Source: Nocardia cyriacigeorgica (lineage in GTDB: Bacteria; Actinomycetota; Actinomycetes; Mycobacteriales; Mycobacteriaceae). From it: 64,000 bases of DNA. Below, one piece after another: positions 29,865-38,951 of this stretch (position 1 is its first letter; each line of letters starts with the position of its first letter). The position numbers and the translations under genes were made by a program. The notes under the pieces were generated by a model. That model saw only the letters and a list, made by a program, of their open reading frames with translations, was not told the DNA's origin and did not search any database. Location: assembly GCF_010868145.1 (NCBI RefSeq), contig NZ_JAAGUY010000001.1:186001-250000 (forward strand), given 5' to 3'.

Positions 29865-30656
29865 ATGACCCTGGATATGGGTGCGCCCGGCACCGGAGTT
29901 GTAGTCACCGGCGGCGCGTCCGGCATCGGCCGGGCCATCGCGCTGGCGTTGGCGGAAGTGGGCAGACCGGTATCAGTGTGGGACATCGACAGTGATGGTG
30001 CCCGAGCGACCGCCGAGGAATGCGCCACCGAGTACGGCGTCACCACGCACAGTGTCGGCATAGACCTGCGTCAGCGCGCTGCGATCCGCACAGCCGCACC
30101 GACAGCGGTGGCCGCGCTCGGCACCGTGGGTGGCATCGTGCACGCCGCCGGAATCGTCGGCGCCGATCTCACCGACGCGCTGAGCACCGACACCTGGGAC
30201 GACGTGCTTGCGGTGAACCTGCGCAGCCAACTCGACCTGATCAAGGAACTCCTGCCGGCCCTGCGTGCCGCTGGTCCCGGCTCGGCGATCGTCGGCATTT
30301 CCTCTGTCGAAGGACTCATCGGCAACGGCAACATCACCGCCTACACCGCCTCCAAGCACGGTGTCGTCGGCCTGACGCGCTCCCTGGCGCACAAACTGGG
30401 ACCCGAAGGCATCCGGATCAACGCCGTGTGCCCTGGATACATCGAAACGCCGATCATCGCCGAGACATTGAAGATCGCCGGCGCCCGCGAACAGATGAGC
30501 CACCGCGCCCCGATGCAACGGCTGGGCGAGCCTGCCGAGGTCGCCGCCACCACGCGCTTCCTGCTCAGTACGCAGGCGTCGTTCGTCACGGGCGTCGCCC
30601 TTCCGGTCGACGGCGGCTGGACCGCGGCCGGCGGCCACGGCACCCAAGGCCTCTGA
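29865..30656 (+). CDS. Short-chain dehydrogenase/reductase (SDR)
   Basis: 263-residue SDR whose start ATG 29865 follows GGAGAGGA. Features are VVVTGGASGIGRAIA, VWDIDSDG (NAD-type Asp), HAAGIVG, catalytic Ser in IVGISSVEG, and YTASKHG with Tyr/Lys. The C-terminus has PGYIETPIIAETL and PVDGGWTAAGG. It is the last gene of the tetR-SDR-SDR group and ends 66 bp before a hairpin terminator. It resembles bacterial 3-oxoacyl-ACP reductase-like dehydrogenases, but no specific role is assigned. Confidence 0.92.
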   Translation: MTLDMGAPGTGVVVTGGASGIGRAIALALAEVGRPVSVWDIDSDGARATAEECATEYGVTTHSVGIDLRQRAAIRTAAPTAVAALGTVGGIVHAAGIVGADLTDALSTDTWDDVLAVNLRSQLDLIKELLPALRAAGPGSAIVGISSVEGLIGNGNITAYTASKHGVVGLTRSLAHKLGPEGIRINAVCPGYIETPIIAETLKIAGAREQMSHRAPMQRLGEPAEVAATTRFLLSTQASFVTGVALPVDGGWTAAGGHGTQGL

Positions 30657-30721
30657 GATTCTGGGAGGCGCTGGCCGCTGAGAACGGCTCGTAAGCGGGT
30701 CTCGCACAACTGAATCCCAGG

Positions 30722-30749
30722 GAACCCCGGTCGGATCGACCGGGGATTC
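30722..30749 (+). terminator. Hairpin terminator after the SDR pair
   Basis: GAACCCCGGTCG pairs with CGACCGGGG(a)TTC around a 3-nt GAT loop (9 perfect pairs, then 3 more past a bulged A). A T-rich stretch (TTGGCTTTT) follows. Confidence 0.75.
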
Positions 30750-30969
30750 TTGGCTTTTCGAGGGGAGGATCTACTGATGCGGTCTGTGGCTCGGGGCCGG
30801 AACGGGCAAATCCCGGGATGGCATGCTCGGTTTGCATGGCTCACAGTGAGTCTCGTCACGCCTCGTGGGTGCCCGCGCTGCGTTCGAATGGATGTGCGGC
30901 TAGCTTGGACGGGATATCGAGAGCATGTCGGGGGTGCGCAGTTCATCCCTGCCTGATGGAGGGGAACCC

Positions 30970-32664
30970 TTGCGCGTCCTGCTAGTCGCCAGCGCTTTCA
31001 ACAGCCTCACTCAGCGCGTTCACACCGAGCTGCGCGACCTTGGGCACAAGGTGGGGGTCGAACTGGCGCTCGGCGATGATCTGCTGCGAGCGCGGGTGGC
31101 CCATTTCCACCCCGATCTCATCGTTGCGCCGATGCTCACCACCGCTATCCCGCAAGACATCTGGACCGAACACACCGTCCTGATCGTGCATCCCGGCCCC
31201 AAGGGCGATCGCGGACCGTCCTCGCTCGACTGGGCCATCGCGACCGGCGCCCGGGAGTGGGGTGTGACCGTCCTGCAGGCCGTCGAAGAGATGGATGCGG
31301 GCCCGATCTGGGCTTCGGTGCCGTTCGCGGTGCCGGACTGCGGTAAGAGCGAGCTATATCGAAACGAGGTGTCCGACGCAGCCGTCGAGGCAGTGCTGCT
31401 CGCGGTCGAACGGTTCGCTGACGGTGGATTCGAGCCCGAGCCGCTGGATTACAGCCGCCCGGACGTTCAGGGACAACTGCGCCCCTATCACTCCCAGCGG
31501 TACCGCCGGATCGACTGGTCGACCGACAGCACCGCCGAGATTCTGCGCAAACTGCGTGCGGCGGACTCCCAGCCGGGTGTGCTGGACGAGCTGTACGGGC
31601 GTGAGTATTTCGTGCACGGCGGCCACGCCGAGGACCAGCTGCGCGGGGCGCCGGGCGAGGTAATCGCCACGCGTCACGGCGCGATCTGCCGGGCCACCGT
31701 GGACGGTGCGGTGTGGTTGCCGCAGCTGCGCTCGCGCCGGGTGCCCGGCGGTCCGGCCACGTTCAAACGGCCGGCCGTCGATGCGCTGGGCGCCGACCTG
31801 CCCGCGGGCGTTCCCGAGGTGTCGGTGACGCCTGCCGAGGCGGCGGTGCGCGATACCTGGTCCGAGCTGCGCTACCGCGAGGACGGGTCGGTGGGCTATC
31901 TCGAGTTCGCCTACAGCGGCGGTGCGATGAGCACCCGGCAGTGCGAGCAGTTGCTTGCCGCCTACCGCCACGCCTGCGCCCGGCCGACGAGTGTGCTCGT
32001 GCTCGGACCGGCACGGGACTTCTTCTCCAATGGGATCCACCTCAATGTCATCGAGGCGGCCGAGGATCCGGCACTGGAGTCCTGGCACAACATCAATGCC
32101 ATGAACGACCTTGTGGAGGCGATCCTGACCACCACGGACAAACTGGTCATCTCGGCGCTGGCCGGTAATGCCGCGGCCGGTGGCGTCATGCTCGCCCTCG
32201 CTGCCGACGAGGTGTGGTGCCGGGAATCGGTGGTGCTCAATCCGCATTACCGGCTGATGGGTCTCTACGGCTCGGAATACTGGACGTACTCGCTGCCGCG
32301 GCGGGTCGGTGAAACCGAAGCCGGACGACTCACCCGCGAGACGCTGCCGGTCGGCGCGAAGGCCGCCGCGCAGATCGGACTGGTGGACCGGGTGGCGCCC
32401 GGCAGTACCGGGGCGTTCCGGGAGTGGGTGCGTCGTGAGGCTGCGGTGCTGGCCGATTCGACCGAGCTGGAGGGCCGCCTGGTGGCCAAGAAGCAGCGCC
32501 GCGAAGCGGACGAGGTGGCCAAACCGCTGGCCACCTACCGCGCCGAGGAATTGACCGAAATGCGCCGCAACTTCTACGCCGACGGCGAGCCGTACCACCG
32601 GCTGCGAAACGAGTTCGTCTACGGTGCCGTCCCCGCCGCTACACCCACGTATCTGCTCGGGTGA
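30970..32664 (+). CDS. hypX: HypX, CO-forming hydrogenase maturation protein
   Basis: 564-residue two-domain enzyme. HypX makes carbon monoxide for the active site of oxygen-tolerant [NiFe]-hydrogenases from formyl-tetrahydrofolate by way of formyl-CoA. The N-terminal formyltransferase half shows FNSLTQR and the signature HPGPKGDRGPSSLDWA. The C-terminal enoyl-CoA hydratase-like half shows DFFSNGIHLNVIE, AGNAAAGGVMLALAADEVW and HYRLMGLYGSEYWTY. The start chosen is TTG 30970, directly after GGAGGGG, because it gives the standard N-terminus (M)RVLLVASAFNSLTQR; ATG 30925 would add 15 residues not typical of the family. No other hydrogenase or hyp gene is in the window, so this copy is isolated. 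Confidence 0.93.
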   Translation: MRVLLVASAFNSLTQRVHTELRDLGHKVGVELALGDDLLRARVAHFHPDLIVAPMLTTAIPQDIWTEHTVLIVHPGPKGDRGPSSLDWAIATGAREWGVTVLQAVEEMDAGPIWASVPFAVPDCGKSELYRNEVSDAAVEAVLLAVERFADGGFEPEPLDYSRPDVQGQLRPYHSQRYRRIDWSTDSTAEILRKLRAADSQPGVLDELYGREYFVHGGHAEDQLRGAPGEVIATRHGAICRATVDGAVWLPQLRSRRVPGGPATFKRPAVDALGADLPAGVPEVSVTPAEAAVRDTWSELRYREDGSVGYLEFAYSGGAMSTRQCEQLLAAYRHACARPTSVLVLGPARDFFSNGIHLNVIEAAEDPALESWHNINAMNDLVEAILTTTDKLVISALAGNAAAGGVMLALAADEVWCRESVVLNPHYRLMGLYGSEYWTYSLPRRVGETEAGRLTRETLPVGAKAAAQIGLVDRVAPGSTGAFREWVRREAAVLADSTELEGRLVAKKQRREADEVAKPLATYRAEELTEMRRNFYADGEPYHRLRNEFVYGAVPAATPTYLLG

Positions 32665-32819
32665 ACGGCCCGAGGGAGACATGGCGCAGTAGAGACACCG
32701 ATTGGCGACGCTCGTCGCATCCGTGGTGAACTTTTCATCTTGAAATCCTCATTTCGGTGGTTCGCACACTCGTGCACCCGATCGCGGATCGGAAATCGAC
32801 TAGCTACATCGGAGTACAC

Positions 32820-33659
32820 GTGCATCTCGAGCACTTCAGCAGTGGGTGGGTAACCCCTGTCCTGGCCTATCTCATGTCGTTCATCGGATCGGTCCTCGGC
32901 CTGCGGTGTGCGGCGCACGCTCGCACGGCGAAGTCACCGGCCGGATGGCTGGTTGCGGCGGCTGTCGCGCTCGGCGGTGCGGGGATCTGGGTCATGCACT
33001 TCACGGCGATGCTCGGGTTCGCCATCGACAGCGTCGATATTCGCTACGACGTGCCATTGACGCTGTTCAGCGCCGCCATCGCGGTGGTCGTCGTGCTGAT
33101 CGGCCTGGCGATCGTCGTGCGTGGTCATCGAGAGGTTGTCGCCCTGCCGCTGGGCGGCGCGATCACCGGATTCGGTGTCGCGGCGATGCACTATCTGGGC
33201 ATGGCCGCGATGAACACCGGCGCCGAGATGGAGTACGACGCCGGGTTGGTCGCGTTGTCCATCGTGATCGCGGTGGTCGCCGCGACCGCCGCGTTCTGGT
33301 TCATGGTGCACGTGCGCGGTTGGGCCAACACCGCCGGTGCCGCGGTGATCATGGGTCTCGCGGTCTGCGGCATGCACTACACGGGCATGATGGCGCTCAG
33401 CGCCGACCACGGCAACCACACGGGCACACCCGAGGGTATTGCTCCGGTGGAACTGCTCACCCCGCTGATCACCACCGTCTCCTTGGTCATCGTTGGCCTG
33501 GTCGTGCTGGTCGGTGTGGCCGAACTCGAGGTCCGCAGCATCGCCGCCGCCAACAATTTCGAGCCGGAGCAACGCGAGACCACCACGTTGGCCAGTACGG
33601 ACCCGGCCACCCTGGTCAGCAGTGGCCGGGAATGGCCGCGGCAGATGGTCGACAACTGA
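32820..33659 (+). CDS. MHYT-domain integral membrane sensor
   Basis: 279-residue membrane protein with about seven transmembrane helices. MHYT motifs lie near the outer face of helices (WVMHFTAM, AAMHYLGMAAM, CGMHYTGMMAL), which in this family are proposed to bind copper or sense O2, CO or NO. GTG 32820 has a CGGAG site and gives the expected short N-terminus MHLEHFSSGWVTPVLAY; GTG 32757 is possible. There is no output domain (GGDEF/EAL); the C-terminal 50 residues are polar and short. It lies 155 bp downstream of hypX, so a link to CO or metal sensing is tempting but unproven. Confidence 0.9.
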   Translation: MHLEHFSSGWVTPVLAYLMSFIGSVLGLRCAAHARTAKSPAGWLVAAAVALGGAGIWVMHFTAMLGFAIDSVDIRYDVPLTLFSAAIAVVVVLIGLAIVVRGHREVVALPLGGAITGFGVAAMHYLGMAAMNTGAEMEYDAGLVALSIVIAVVAATAAFWFMVHVRGWANTAGAAVIMGLAVCGMHYTGMMALSADHGNHTGTPEGIAPVELLTPLITTVSLVIVGLVVLVGVAELEVRSIAAANNFEPEQRETTTLASTDPATLVSSGREWPRQMVDN

Positions 33660-33675
33660 CCCCACGTGCCGCCGG

Positions 33676-34332
33676 TCAGGGCAGTGGTTGCGCGTCGCGC
33701 TGACCGAGCATGGCCGCCATCACTCCGGACTCCTGGGATTGGCCGTGAATCATCGAGCGGGCGGTTTCCTTGACCGGCCCGGACTCGATGAGCTGATCGG
33801 CCGCCTGCGCCATGGCGACACCACCGTCGTGGTGGCGCAACATGAGCTGCAGGAACAGGATTTCGGCTGCTCGGCCGCGTGCGGCGGACAAGGTATCGAG
33901 TTCGGCCATGGTCGCCATTCCCGGCATGCTGTGGCCGGTCGGATCGTGCACGGCGGTCGCGGGGCCGCCGTGCTGATGACCGGACTCGACGCCCGCATCA
34001 CGCATCCACGCCATCGGCTGCGGCGACAGCGGTGACGCGTTGGCAAGGCGCAGCCAGCCCAGCATGGTGCCGATCTCGAGGTTCTGAGTGTCGGCGAGTT
34101 GGCGAGCCAGCCGCGACACCGCCGGATCGACCGCGGGATCGAGGCGCTGCACCATCATCAATGCCTGCTGGTGGTGGGCGGTCATGTCCTGGACGAAACC
34201 GATCTCGACCGGGTCGAGAACGGGATCGGCGGGCCGGTCGTCAGTGATGACCAGCGGACGCAGTGCGGCGCCGAGCACCACCAGCAGCGCCGCGACCGCC
34301 GCGTATCCGGCGAGCCGCATCCCACGCGGCAT
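33676..34332 (-). CDS. DUF305 (ferritin-like) secreted or membrane-anchored protein
   Basis: 218-residue DUF305 protein. One hydrophobic segment follows the start (RLAGYAAVAALLVVLGAAL), so it is exported or anchored. The body holds two His-rich helical repeats typical of the family (FVQDMTAHHQQALMM and QLMLRHHDGGVAMA) and several Met/His residues (GHSMPGMATM) that suggest metal, perhaps copper, binding. The upstream LVIVD gene stops at 34335. GTG 34338 would overlap it by GTGA and ATG 34332 has GGGA 8 nt upstream; either way the two are coupled. Function unknown. Confidence 0.85.
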   Translation of the reverse strand: MPRGMRLAGYAAVAALLVVLGAALRPLVITDDRPADPVLDPVEIGFVQDMTAHHQQALMMVQRLDPAVDPAVSRLARQLADTQNLEIGTMLGWLRLANASPLSPQPMAWMRDAGVESGHQHGGPATAVHDPTGHSMPGMATMAELDTLSAARGRAAEILFLQLMLRHHDGGVAMAQAADQLIESGPVKETARSMIHGQSQESGVMAAMLGQRDAQPLP

Positions 34333-34334
34333 GT

Positions 34335-35909
34335 TCACGATCCCACGATCGAGGACTGGTTCTGCGGCGGCGTGTAGACGCCATTGTGCAGCTCCAGCAC
34401 CATGAAGCCGTTGTCCGAACAAGCCACATACAGCTGATTTCCGCGCCATTCCGGTGGCGAGAAGCACCAGTCGGTGGAGACGTCGCCGAAGGCCAGGCGC
34501 CCGGTACGCGGGGTCAGTGCGTCCATCGGATCGAATTCGCCCTCGAGGACCGCGCGCACCGCGTTCGGCGCGCTCATCAACGGGACACCGATGATCGACG
34601 CCAGCGCGTGCGGCGAGTTCCACAACTCCAGATTGCGGCCGGTGCGGGCGGGCGGATTGAAGTAGGCGATCTCGCGGATATTGCCCGGATCGCGGACGTC
34701 GAAGACCCGGATGCCCGAGGAGATCCATCCGCAGGCGAGCGCAGTGGGGTTCTCCTGCCGGTCGGCGGCGCAGTAGTGCGATTCGTAGGCGAAGGCCGAA
34801 CCACCCATCGATGACCCGATATTGCTGTCGATGTTCTTCGGCAGGTTGATCTCGAGTTTGAGTTTGGCCGCCACCTTCGGGGCGGTGTCATCGGAGATAT
34901 CGATCAGCTTGACTCCGCCGGAGCCGCCCTCGTCGACGGTGTACAGGTAGGGCTTGCCGTCATAGCTGACCGGGACGCTGTGCTGGGTGGCCCAGCCATC
35001 GGTCCAGAACACCCGGCCGATGTGATGCACCTGCGGATTCGGATCGCGACGCTGGACAGCACTGATATCGAGTACGGTGAATCCGCCGAGCGCGGAGATG
35101 TACATGCGGTTGCCGTCGGGGCTGACGCCGAAGCCGTGTGCCTCGATACCCGTGAGGCCCTGCCAGACGACATGTGGATTCGCCGGATCGGTGAGATCGA
35201 CGGCACTGACGAAACCGGGCGCGATACCCGAGGCCCAGTAGGTGCGGCCGTCGGGGGAGAAGCCGCCCTCGTGGGTCGTGATCGGCAGCGGCATGGCCAG
35301 ATTCGTGCCCGGCCCCGGGTTCAGCAGCCGCGGATGCGCGCAGTCGGAGATGTCGTACACCGACAGGTAGCCGACGCCGGTCCCCACCGGAACGCCGGTC
35401 CCGACCAGCAGTTTGCGCTCCTTGTTGACCTTCAGGCTTTCCCAGGTCCCCGCGAGCATGGCCGGTTCGGTGAGGTTGGCCGTTGGGCGCGGGTTCGCCG
35501 GATCGGATACGTCAAGGACCTGTACGCCGCGGCCTTCGCTCAGGATGTTGCCGGGGAAGAACGAGCCCATGTAGGCGCAGTGCTCGAAGCTGGTGGAGGT
35601 GATGCCCGCGCCGCGCCCGGCGAACTGTCCGACCATCGACATATTGCAGCGGTAACCCTGGGTGCTGCGTCCGTTGTCACGATCGGCGGCCGGAACATCA
35701 CCCTGCAGACCGGGTTCGGGCATCGAGCCGGGGCCGCAGTCGGCGCGCGGGACCGACGTACGGCCGACGTCGAGGAATTCGCGGACTCCATTGGCGATAT
35801 CGGATTGCAGATCGGCCGACGCACCCGCGGGCAGCATCATCGTGGCGATCAGTGCGACAGCGGCCAGGGCGAACGGCCTGGCACGGCGCAGCTTCATCGG
35901 ACGCCTCAT
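34335..35909 (-). CDS. Secreted LVIVD-repeat beta-propeller protein
   Basis: 524-residue protein with an N-terminal signal peptide (MRRPMKLRRARPFALAAVALIATM, with a likely signal-peptidase site after the ASA that precedes DLQSD). The mature part is built of LVIVD-like propeller blades, each ending in VLDVSDPANP, VYDISDCAHP, AVDLTDPANP, VLDISAVQ, LIDISDD or VFDVRDPGN. Seven or more cysteines suggest disulphides in the extracellular protein. ATG 35909 follows GGGGGATG. It forms an overlapping two-gene unit with the DUF305 gene, so the two exported proteins probably act together; no enzymatic residues were recognised. Confidence 0.88.
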   Translation of the reverse strand: MRRPMKLRRARPFALAAVALIATMMLPAGASADLQSDIANGVREFLDVGRTSVPRADCGPGSMPEPGLQGDVPAADRDNGRSTQGYRCNMSMVGQFAGRGAGITSTSFEHCAYMGSFFPGNILSEGRGVQVLDVSDPANPRPTANLTEPAMLAGTWESLKVNKERKLLVGTGVPVGTGVGYLSVYDISDCAHPRLLNPGPGTNLAMPLPITTHEGGFSPDGRTYWASGIAPGFVSAVDLTDPANPHVVWQGLTGIEAHGFGVSPDGNRMYISALGGFTVLDISAVQRRDPNPQVHHIGRVFWTDGWATQHSVPVSYDGKPYLYTVDEGGSGGVKLIDISDDTAPKVAAKLKLEINLPKNIDSNIGSSMGGSAFAYESHYCAADRQENPTALACGWISSGIRVFDVRDPGNIREIAYFNPPARTGRNLELWNSPHALASIIGVPLMSAPNAVRAVLEGEFDPMDALTPRTGRLAFGDVSTDWCFSPPEWRGNQLYVACSDNGFMVLELHNGVYTPPQNQSSIVGS

Positions 35910-36230
35910 CGCATCCCCCAACTTCCTTCGTGTCCGGTACGCGCCGCCCCGTGAGACTTGTGTCCCAGACACTGGGGTGGGCGTTACTGAACGGAGCTTA
36001 ATAGGGGTGTGGAAAGTCGGCGGTGTTTTCGCGGAATTGTCGTGCGGCACTGTGGGCTGCACTCGCGTGAACGGCTCTGACCACGCGAAATATCGCGAAA
36101 CAGGGGTGGATACGGTGTCTATGGGTGTGCTGATCGACTGGATGCTGGTACGTGTGAGCAATCGGTGCAGGTGCGCTCAGCTGTCTGGGCCGTGAATCAC
36201 TCGAACCGAATCTTCCGGTCTCGCTCGCGC
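35910..36230. other. 321-bp intergenic region upstream of the LVIVD gene
   Basis: No gene is supported. It should contain the promoter and signal-peptide leader of the LVIVD-DUF305 unit. A short dyad GTGTC-CCA-GACAC is present near 35952, but nothing decisive. Confidence 0.45.
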
Positions 36231-37148
36231 TCAATGCATGGGCGTCGAGGCTGCCGCGAGCAACCCCTCGCATGCCTGCAGCAACTGCGCACGCAACGGC
36301 GTTGCGCGCTCGGCGAGCGCGGATTGGGCGCGCGCATACTCGGCCCGCCCGGCCGGGGTTTCGATCGCGACCGGTTCGTAGCCGTAGTCGGTGAGGTCGT
36401 AGGGGCTGGCGCGCATATCGAGTTCGCGTGCGGCGCAAGCGAGTTCGAAACACGCCATCAGCAACTCCGAACTGATGAGCGGGACGAGTTTGAAGCCCCA
36501 CTTGTACAAATCCATATTCGCGTGCAGGCAGCCAGGTTGTTCGCGCAGTGGCTGATCGTCGCGCGTCAGAGCCTGGGCGTTCCGGCCGACGGCATCGGGG
36601 GTGAAGAAACGGTAGGCATCGAAATGGGTGCAGCGCAACGACATCGACTCGACGACCGCGTCGGTCCCTGAACGGCCCAGCCGCAACGGGACCGAATGCC
36701 GCACCTCGTCGGAGCGGTACACCATCGCCCATTCGTGCAGCCCGAAGCAGGACAACTGGGCAGGCCGGGTCGCAGTCGCCCGCAGCAGCCGCGCCACGAA
36801 CTCGACCGTGTCGCGGCGCTTGGCCAGAAATGCCGGGTCGGCGGACGCGACGACGCTGCCGTCGGCCACTGTGCGCAGGTGATAGCCACGCGCCCCGTCG
36901 TAGCCGGCCGCTTCGGCAAGCCCCACCCCGAAACCCGGATGCCAGCGGCGCAGCTGCGCCGGTTTGTGCCCGTAGTACGTGAACAGGAAGTCGATGACCG
37001 GATGCGTCGACCCCGCAGCCCTGCGCCGCAGGTATGGCCCGACCAGTTCATCGATTCGATCCCGATGCGCCCGCGCCCGCGCCCGCCACTCGACTGACGG
37101 TAATACCCGCAGGTCGAGGGCGTGCTGGAGGTCGGCGTACGTGGTCAC
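36231..37148 (-). CDS. Conserved actinobacterial protein, often annotated as 3-methyladenine DNA glycosylase
   Basis: About 305 residues, no signal or membrane segment. Recognisable conserved stretches are VGPYLRRRAAG, HPVIDFLFTYYGHKPAQLRRWHPG, CFGLHEWAMVYR, PLRLG, THFDAYRFFTP and QPGCLHANMDLYKW. Homologues in mycobacteria and Streptomyces carry the label 3-methyladenine DNA glycosylase, but I see neither an HhH-GPD nor an AAG-type catalytic motif, so that label should be treated as unproven. GTG 37148 follows GGGAG; an upstream GTG at 37166 adds six residues. Confidence 0.75.
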   Translation of the reverse strand: MTTYADLQHALDLRVLPSVEWRARARAHRDRIDELVGPYLRRRAAGSTHPVIDFLFTYYGHKPAQLRRWHPGFGVGLAEAAGYDGARGYHLRTVADGSVVASADPAFLAKRRDTVEFVARLLRATATRPAQLSCFGLHEWAMVYRSDEVRHSVPLRLGRSGTDAVVESMSLRCTHFDAYRFFTPDAVGRNAQALTRDDQPLREQPGCLHANMDLYKWGFKLVPLISSELLMACFELACAARELDMRASPYDLTDYGYEPVAIETPAGRAEYARAQSALAERATPLRAQLLQACEGLLAAASTPMH

Positions 37149-37537
37149 TCGGATATTCTCCCGCACCGGTTCGTTGTCGCCGATTCGCCCGGAGAATGGC
37201 GGCGGATGGTCGACGCGAAATTTCGCCGCTCGTCATCGGTGGTGTGCGCCATCTGGTCCGCGACGAGCCCGTTTGGCGGGTTCCGAAGCCGTCTTCCCGG
37301 CGGCGCTTCCGGCCCTCGGCATCGCCACGCACGAATGGCATCTGGCATGCGCTTTCGGGCCGCGCAGGTGGACCGTCGCGGAGTCGCGACACTGGCTCTC
37401 GAAGCCGCGAGCTCCGGATGGCTCTGCCCCTCGGCGGGCTTCGCCTCGGCGTGTCCTCGGTTGCCGTTCGGTGCCCGCCGCGGAGAATCGGAACCGAGCA
37501 CACCGCTGGCTGATCAACCTCCGGGGAAGGAATGCTC
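37149..37537. other. 389-bp divergent intergenic region
   Basis: It separates the glycosylase-like gene from the DUF5996 gene and should hold both promoters. Open frames through it lack ribosome sites and recognisable products. No clear repeat was seen. Confidence 0.45.
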
Positions 37538-38494
37538 ATGCCGGATTCCAGGATCGAGTGGCCGCGTCTGCCGGTGGCGGAATGGGCCGATACCCGCGAC
37601 ACGCTGCATATGTGGATGCAGGTGGTGGGGAAGGTGCGTCTCGCGCACGCACCATTGCTGAATCACTGGTGGCAGGTGACGTTGTATGTCAGTGCGCGCG
37701 GCCTGACAACATCGGCCATCCACTACGACGAGGAAGTCTTCGACATCGAGTTCGACTTCGTCGATCACCGGCTGGTGATTCGCGCCGGCGGCGGTAGCAC
37801 GCGGATGGTGGATCTCGCACCGAAGTCGGTAGCCCGGTTCTACGAGGAGATCATGCGGGCACTCGATGACCTCGGGCTCGGTACCTGGATCCAGGCACGG
37901 CCCAATGAGGTCGACCCATCGATTCCGTTCGCCGAGGATGTGGACCACCGCTCCTATGACCCCGCGGCCGTGCACGCGTTCTGGCGCCAGCTCGTGCACG
38001 CGAACAGGCTTCTCAACGAATTCCGATCCGGGTTCGTCGGCAAGACCAGCCCCGTACATTTCTATTGGGGAGCGATGGATCTGGCGTGCACGAGATTCTC
38101 CGGCCGGACGGCGCCCGAGCATGCGGGTGGTGCGCCGCATTGCGCCGACTGGGTCATGGTCGAAGGCTATTCGCACGAGCTGAGTAGCTGCGGGTTCTGG
38201 CCCGGAGGTGGTGAAGAAGGCGCGTTCTATGCCTACGCCTACCCGGAACCGAAGGGATACGCCGAGCGCCCGATCCGTACTCCGGATGCGTACTACGACC
38301 AGGGGCTCGGCGAATTCGTTCTGCCCTATGAAAAGGTGCGCACCTCCTACGACCCCAGCGGCACCGTGTCCGGTTTCCTCCGCGACACCTATGAAGCCGC
38401 GGCGGTTCTCGGCGACTGGGACCGCACCGCGCTCGAATGCGATCCATCGCGATGGGCGCATGAGCGTGCCGCCGCACGCTGGTCACAGCGCTGA
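37538..38494 (+). CDS. DUF5996 family protein
   Basis: 318-residue protein of the DUF5996 family, function unknown. Typical pieces are the start MPDSRIEWPRLPVAEW, the strip DTLHMWMQVVGKVRLAHAP, NHWWQVTLYVSARGLTTSAI, the central HFYWGAMDLACTRFSGR, and GFWPGGGEEGAFYAYAYPEP. ATG 37538 is preferred over ATG 37532 because GGAAGGA lies 6-10 nt ahead of it. No membrane or signal segments. It stands alone between two non-coding stretches, so the context gives no clue to its job. Confidence 0.85.
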   Translation: MPDSRIEWPRLPVAEWADTRDTLHMWMQVVGKVRLAHAPLLNHWWQVTLYVSARGLTTSAIHYDEEVFDIEFDFVDHRLVIRAGGGSTRMVDLAPKSVARFYEEIMRALDDLGLGTWIQARPNEVDPSIPFAEDVDHRSYDPAAVHAFWRQLVHANRLLNEFRSGFVGKTSPVHFYWGAMDLACTRFSGRTAPEHAGGAPHCADWVMVEGYSHELSSCGFWPGGGEEGAFYAYAYPEPKGYAERPIRTPDAYYDQGLGEFVLPYEKVRTSYDPSGTVSGFLRDTYEAAAVLGDWDRTALECDPSRWAHERAAARWSQR

Positions 38495-38590
38495 CCGTGC
38501 GTACCCAAGGCGACTGAGAGGGCCGGCGACCTTACTTGCCCGACTTCGATGGACCCTGAGTCGAACCGGACACGGGGCGGCGGTCGTCGG
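38495..38590. other. Short gap before a decayed gene
   Basis: Together with the decayed gene and the stretch up to 38951 this forms a 457-bp region lacking an intact gene. Apart from the decayed frame nothing specific was seen. Confidence 0.4.
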
Positions 38591-38845
38591 TCAGGCCGCG
38601 CCGGGCAGGTAGTCGACTCGGGCGACGGCGGGCGCGGACACGATCTGCACCGCGGCTTCGGCGGCCTGTTATGCCCGATTGTCTCGCTGAGCTCGGCGTC
38701 ATGACACCGTGTCCGCGGATCGCGGTGAGTAGCTCGTCGTCGACTCGGCCACGTGAGTGCGGCACCTCATGAGCGAAACGGAGCACCGCGTCGATGCGCG
38801 GGTCCTCGGCGCGCGCGTTCCTGGTGTCGGCGATTTGCTATCCCG
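38591..38845 (-). pseudogene. Decayed carboxymuconolactone decarboxylase (AhpD/CMD-like) fragment
   Basis: Read on the minus strand from about 38845, an in-frame stretch gives ADTRNARAEDPRIDAVLRFA and continues HEVPHSRGRVDDELLTAIRG. This fits the C-terminal half of CMD/AhpD-like proteins (DPR..AVL.FA..V...RG.V.D..L.A.R). It is preceded by an in-frame TAG. After GHG the frame breaks: the continuation ELSETIGHN and the likely C-terminus QAAEAAVQIVSAPAVARVDY (stop at 38591) are in other frames. So it appears truncated and frameshifted. The family call is from memory of the pattern. Confidence 0.4.
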
Positions 38846-38951
38846 GCAGGCCCATTCGGCCCCGCGCGCATCATGTGGGCCATGTGCGACGGCGCCTCGT
38901 GCCGGTCACCAGGGGAGCGGAGAATATGTCCTTCCGCTCCCATGGCGGCTG

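Noticed and set aside
35910..36230. Possible protein starting within the region before the LVIVD gene, extending it by 84 residues
   Set aside because: The extension lacks a signal-peptide-like start and a ribosome site, while MRRPMKLRRARP has both a typical signal sequence and a GGGG site.
37034..37517. Open frames in the gap between the glycosylase-like and DUF5996 genes
   Set aside because: Composition is Arg/Pro rich without known motifs, typical of GC-rich non-coding frames.
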